Origin: Alphaproteobacteria bacterium UBA3612
GTDB lineage: Bacteria; Pseudomonadota; Alphaproteobacteria; Sphingomonadales; Sphingomonadaceae
Assembly (NCBI GenBank): GCA_002375465.1
Contig: DFLT01000007.1
Location: 124,001 to 188,000 of the forward strand
DNA: 64,000 nucleotides
Reading direction: 5' to 3'
A program made the translations under genes and the position numbers. The notes under the pieces were generated by a model that had not been told where the DNA came from, did no database searches, and saw only the letters and a list, made by a program, of their open reading frames with translations. This document shows positions 60,961 through 64,000 of the stretch, piece after piece (positions within the stretch are counted from its first letter, which is position 1; each line of letters begins with the position of its first letter).

Positions 60961-63227
60961 AATTCGGTATCGGCCAAAGCCCCAAACGCCTGGAAGACGA
61001 CCGCCTGCTGACGGGGGCCGGGCGCTATACCGACGATCTGCAGCCCGATGGCTGCGTCTATGGTGTAACCGTGCGTTCGCCCTACGCCCATGCACGCATT
61101 GCCGGCATCGACACCGCTGCGGCACGGGAGATGCCCGGCGTTCTGGCGGTCTATACCGCCGAGGACATCGCCGATTATGGCCGCATCCCCTGTCTGTTGC
61201 CGCTCGCCGGGCCGGGGATGGCGGAACGGCCCCTGCTGACGGGAGACAAGGTCCGCTTCGTCGGCGACGGCGTTGCCTTCGTGGTGGCGAAAACGCGCGA
61301 TCAGGCGCGCCTGGCGGCGGAAGCGGTCGAGGTCGATTATGACGAACTGCCCGCCGCGCATTCCATTGATGCCGCCCTGAAGGAGGGCGCGACGAAATTA
61401 TGGGAGGAGGCCGGCAGCAACAAGCTGTTCGACTGGGATGCGGGCGATGCGGAAGGGGCGGATGCCGCCTTTGCCAAGGCTGCGCATGTGACCAAGTGCC
61501 GCCTGATCCAGAATCGCATCGCCCCCAGCAGCATGGAGGTTCGCGCCGCCGTTGCGGAATATGATGCGGACGCCGGGTTCACGATTACTTTTGGCAGCCA
61601 AGGTGTGGTCAGCGCGCGAAAAGACCTGTCGGCCATGCTGAATATCGACAAGGAACAGCTGCGTGTCGTTACGCATGACGTCGGCGGCGGTTTCGGCATG
61701 AAGGGGTTTCTGTATCCCGAATATGGCCTGGTGCTGCACGCGACGCGCGATCTGGGCGTTCCCGTCAAATGGACCGGCGAACGCGGCGACGCGTTCCAGA
61801 CCGACGTCCATGGCCGGGCCATGGTGTCGGAGGCGTCGCTGGCCCTGGACGCCGATGGCCGCATCCTGGCGATGAAGGTTGAAAGCTGGGCGGATCTGGG
61901 CGCCTATCAGTCGCAGTTCGGGCCCGGTATCCAGACCTTTGCCGGTGGCTGCATCATGGGCGGCGTCTATCGCATCCCCTCAATCCACAATCTGGTGCAT
62001 GGCGTCGTCACGAACACGACCCCGATCGATGCCTATCGCGGCGCGGGACGTCCCGAATCGGCCTATACGATGGAGCGCCTGATCGAGGCGGCGGCTCACG
62101 AAATTGGCATGACGACGGATGAGATTCGTCGGCGCAATCTGCTGCTGCCGGACGAACTGCCGCATCAGAACGGCCTGGGCCTGACATTCGACGTGGGCAA
62201 TTTCCCCGCCCTGCTGGATGGCGCGCTGGAGCGGGCGGACTGGAACGGATTCGATGCCCGCAAGGCGGAGGCGGCCGGGCGCGGCATGCTATATGGTCGT
62301 GGCATTGGTTTTTATGTGGAGATTGCCGGCGGTGGCTCTACCGAGGAATTTGCCGATATCCGCATCACGAAGGGCAAGGTTCATGCCGCCATCGGCACGC
62401 AGTCGAACGGCCAGGGGCACGAAACAGCCTATGCCCAGGTCATCGCAGAGCGGCTGGGCATCGACCTGGAGGATGTTCTGATCGAACAGGGCGACACGCA
62501 GCGGCTGAACCGGGGCCATGGCACGGGCGGATCTCGCTCCATGGTGTGGGGCGGCGCGGCCGGTCTGTTCGCCGCCGATCAGGTGATCGACAAGGCGCGC
62601 AAGCTGGCGGAAGCGGATCTGGGTGGCGACGTCGATTTCGACGAGGGCGTGTTCCGCGCGCGCGGTTCCAACGAAACCCGCAGCCTGTTCGAACTGGCAG
62701 AGGCGCATCCCGGCGAACTGGATGCGGATGGCAGTTTCAAGACCGAACACCCGACGCCGACATTTCCCAATGGCTGTCACATCGCGGAGGTCGAGCTGGA
62801 CCCCGCCACCGGCATCATGAAGGTGACGCGCTATACCGTGCTGGATGATTTCGGGACATTGGTGAACCCGGTTCTGGTCGAGGGGCAGGTGCAGGGCGGT
62901 GTCGCCCAGGGTCTGGGGCAGGCCATTCTGGAAGAGGTCGTCTATGATGAAACGGGACAGCTTCTGACCGGCAGTTTCATGGATTATGGCATGCCCCGCG
63001 CCGACGACATGCCGCTGGGCATGACATTCGACACGCTGCCGACGAAAAGCCCGAACAATCCGCTGGGCGCGAAGGGTTGCGGCGAGGCGGGCACGATCGG
63101 CGCCATGCCGTCGATCATGAACGCCCTTGTCGATGCGCTGGGCGGCCAGCATGTCGATATGCCCGCAACGCCGGAAAAGCTGTGGCGGCTGGCGCAGGGC
63201 ATGGAGATGCGGCAGGCGGCTGAATAG
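60957..63227 (+). CDS. Xanthine dehydrogenase family molybdopterin-binding subunit (form II CoxL-like)
   Basis: 756-residue large subunit of a molybdenum hydroxylase. The N-terminal RLEDDRLLTGAGRYTDD is the CoxL/XdhB start. The active-site loop is AYRGAGRPESAY (form II), not the AYRCSFR of true aerobic CO dehydrogenase, so CO oxidation is unlikely. Catalytic Glu in KGCGEAGTIGAMPS. Medium (FAD) and small (Fe-S) subunits are not adjacent. Overlaps the SDR gene. Substrate unknown; aldehyde or N-heterocycle is usual. Confidence 0.88.
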   Translation: MKFGIGQSPKRLEDDRLLTGAGRYTDDLQPDGCVYGVTVRSPYAHARIAGIDTAAAREMPGVLAVYTAEDIADYGRIPCLLPLAGPGMAERPLLTGDKVRFVGDGVAFVVAKTRDQARLAAEAVEVDYDELPAAHSIDAALKEGATKLWEEAGSNKLFDWDAGDAEGADAAFAKAAHVTKCRLIQNRIAPSSMEVRAAVAEYDADAGFTITFGSQGVVSARKDLSAMLNIDKEQLRVVTHDVGGGFGMKGFLYPEYGLVLHATRDLGVPVKWTGERGDAFQTDVHGRAMVSEASLALDADGRILAMKVESWADLGAYQSQFGPGIQTFAGGCIMGGVYRIPSIHNLVHGVVTNTTPIDAYRGAGRPESAYTMERLIEAAAHEIGMTTDEIRRRNLLLPDELPHQNGLGLTFDVGNFPALLDGALERADWNGFDARKAEAAGRGMLYGRGIGFYVEIAGGGSTEEFADIRITKGKVHAAIGTQSNGQGHETAYAQVIAERLGIDLEDVLIEQGDTQRLNRGHGTGGSRSMVWGGAAGLFAADQVIDKARKLAEADLGGDVDFDEGVFRARGSNETRSLFELAEAHPGELDADGSFKTEHPTPTFPNGCHIAEVELDPATGIMKVTRYTVLDDFGTLVNPVLVEGQVQGGVAQGLGQAILEEVVYDETGQLLTGSFMDYGMPRADDMPLGMTFDTLPTKSPNNPLGAKGCGEAGTIGAMPSIMNALVDALGGQHVDMPATPEKLWRLAQGMEMRQAAE

Positions 63228-63243
63228 GCGCCCGACGGATTGG

Positions 63244-63266
63244 GGGGGGCTGACGTGCGGCCCCCC
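63244..63266 (+). terminator. Possible terminator after the hydroxylase gene
   Basis: GGGGGGC pairs with GCCCCCC around a nine-base loop, 17 bases after the stop. There is no T run. Confidence 0.4.
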
Positions 63267-63300
63267 GTGATCCCCGCCATCGCGGAGCGGATCGACGACT

Positions 63301-63330
63301 GTTTGTCGCAGTTTATCGATGTTTATCGAC
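63301..63330 (+). repeat. Three 10-base repeats upstream of the SOS gene
   Basis: GTTTGTCGCA, GTTTATCGAT and GTTTATCGAC lie head to tail, one helical turn each, directly before the SOS box. Confidence 0.7.
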
Positions 63331-63343
63331 TCTCTTGTCGATA

Positions 63344-63358
63344 GAACATAAGCTGAAC
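63344..63358 (+). promoter_or_regulatory. LexA (SOS) box
   Basis: GAAC, seven bases, GAAC: a perfect match to the alphaproteobacterial LexA operator. It ends two bases before the ATG of the radical SAM gene. Confidence 0.8.
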
Positions 63359-63360
63359 GA

Positions 63361-64000
63361 ATGGCGCAATTGGACACTCGGGAAAAGCTGGCGATCCTTG
63401 CGGACGCGGCGAAATACGATGCGTCCTGCGCTTCATCGGGCACATCGAAGCGGGACAGCGCCGGGGGCAAGGGGCTTGGCTCGACTGAGGGCATGGGCAT
63501 CTGCCATGCCTACGCCCCCGACGGTCGCTGCATATCGCTGTTGAAGATTTTGCTGACGAACAGCTGCATTTTCGATTGTCATTATTGCATCAACCGCAAA
63601 AGCTCGAACGTCCGGCGCGCGCGATTTACGGTCGAGGAAGTGGTTCAGCTGACACTGAACTTCTACAAGCGGAACTATATCGAGGGGCTGTTTCTATCGT
63701 CGGGCATCATCCGATCGTCGAATTATACGATGGAACAGATTGTCGAGATTGCCCGCCAATTGCGCGAGGTTCACGATTTCCGCGGATATATTCATTTAAA
63801 GACGATCCCGGATGCCGACCCTGAATTGATGCGCGCGGCGGGCCTTTATGCCGATCGCGTTTCTATAAATGTCGAATTGCCGACCACGAATGGTCTGAAG
63901 CGTCTGGCACCGGAAAAGGATGGCGGCCGTATCGAGGGCGCGATGGGCGGAATGAAAACCGCCATCGAAGACGGCCGGGACGCAAAAAAGCGCTACAAAT
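63361..64000 (+). CDS. Putative DNA modification/repair radical SAM protein (3' end missing)
   Basis: Reading from the ATG at 63361 gives an open frame to the window edge (213 residues). The start MAQLDTREKLAILADAAKYD, then CASSGTSKRD and GICHAYAPDGRCISLLKILLT lead to the iron-sulfur motif NSCIFDCHYCINR (CX3CX2C), and GLFLSSGI and HLKTIPDADPELM follow. This is the family named as putative DNA modification/repair radical SAM proteins, normally next to a UdgX-type uracil-DNA glycosylase gene. The perfect SOS box supports a repair role. No ribosome site: the mRNA may be leaderless. Confidence 0.9.
   Translation, partial: MAQLDTREKLAILADAAKYDASCASSGTSKRDSAGGKGLGSTEGMGICHAYAPDGRCISLLKILLTNSCIFDCHYCINRKSSNVRRARFTVEEVVQLTLNFYKRNYIEGLFLSSGIIRSSNYTMEQIVEIARQLREVHDFRGYIHLKTIPDADPELMRAAGLYADRVSINVELPTTNGLKRLAPEKDGGRIEGAMGGMKTAIEDGRDAKKRYK

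Noticed and set aside
60957..63227. True aerobic carbon monoxide dehydrogenase
   Set aside because: The active-site loop is AYRGAGR, lacking the cysteine of AYRCSFR, and the other subunits are missing.

Overview
The window is a 64 kb piece of a high-GC alphaproteobacterial chromosome, most likely from a sphingomonad (Sphingomonadales; Sphingomonadaceae or Erythrobacteraceae grade). The inference rests on family content and order: a sulfite-reduction operon of the form cobA-DUF2849-nirA-DUF934-cysH, a DivL-type kinase heading a tsaE-amgK-murU-addB-addA operon, methionine synthase split into two genes after an ArsR-methyltransferase regulator and metF, TorF-type porin, PEP-CTERM protein, CopA/CopB copper resistance, and alphaproteobacterial GAAC-N7-GAAC SOS boxes. 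No rRNA, tRNA, CRISPR array, intact insertion sequence or prophage was found. Most of the window is ordinary core genome; the accessory part is concentrated at 8.1-13.7 kb and 17.6-20 kb.

Layout. 1-4.1 kb: ligase-associated DNA damage response genes (a DEXH helicase cut by the left edge, and pdeM) with a retropepsin-like protease between them. 4.2-8.1 kb: siroheme and assimilatory sulfate reduction operon. 8.1-11.6 kb: a stress islet with two paralogous DUF2383 proteins, two tiny hydrophilic proteins, a YetF-like and a DUF2721 membrane protein; three EcfG-like promoters were found by eye, and a 570-base non-coding stretch carries a Z-DNA-prone tract and tandem repeats. 11.7-13.7 kb: an AT-rich gene for a probable HEPN ribonuclease beside a BrnT/BrnA toxin-antitoxin pair, the clearest sign of horizontal transfer. 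13.7-17.6 kb: uvrA and prepilin peptidase. 17.6-20 kb: a PEP-CTERM protein with a sigma-54 promoter and a structured leader, then gene remnants (GGDEF tail, PepSY tail).

20-24.8 kb: outer-membrane protein, dienelactone hydrolase, DUF1622 protein, peroxiredoxin, YqgE and ahcY. 25-36 kb: the divL-tsaE-amgK-murU-addB-addA run, linking cell-cycle signalling, tRNA modification, peptidoglycan recycling and recombination. 36-40 kb: cytochrome c, pheA, sppA. 40.1-42.2 kb: groESL under a CIRCE operator. 42.2-46.4 kb: a divergent copper-resistance island around a CsoR operator. 46.5-50.1 kb: MATE pump, acidic lipoprotein, methyltransferase, MlaA. 50.2-55.9 kb: sahR-metF-metH1-metH2. The near-identical palindromes ahead of sahR and ahcY, 27 kb apart, suggest one S-adenosylhomocysteine-sensing regulon that joins homocysteine formation to its remethylation.

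56-64 kb: acidic secreted protein, bpt, ilvA, TonB-like protein, a DksA without zinc ligands, a zf-CHCC protein, an SDR protein, an orphan molybdenum hydroxylase large subunit, and a radical SAM DNA repair gene with a perfect SOS box, cut by the right edge. The observations most worth following are the SOS-controlled radical SAM gene with phased repeats, the SahR regulon, the EcfG-like stress islet, the HEPN/BrnTA islet, the tyrosine H-box of DivL, and the sigma-54/leader arrangement of the PEP-CTERM gene.
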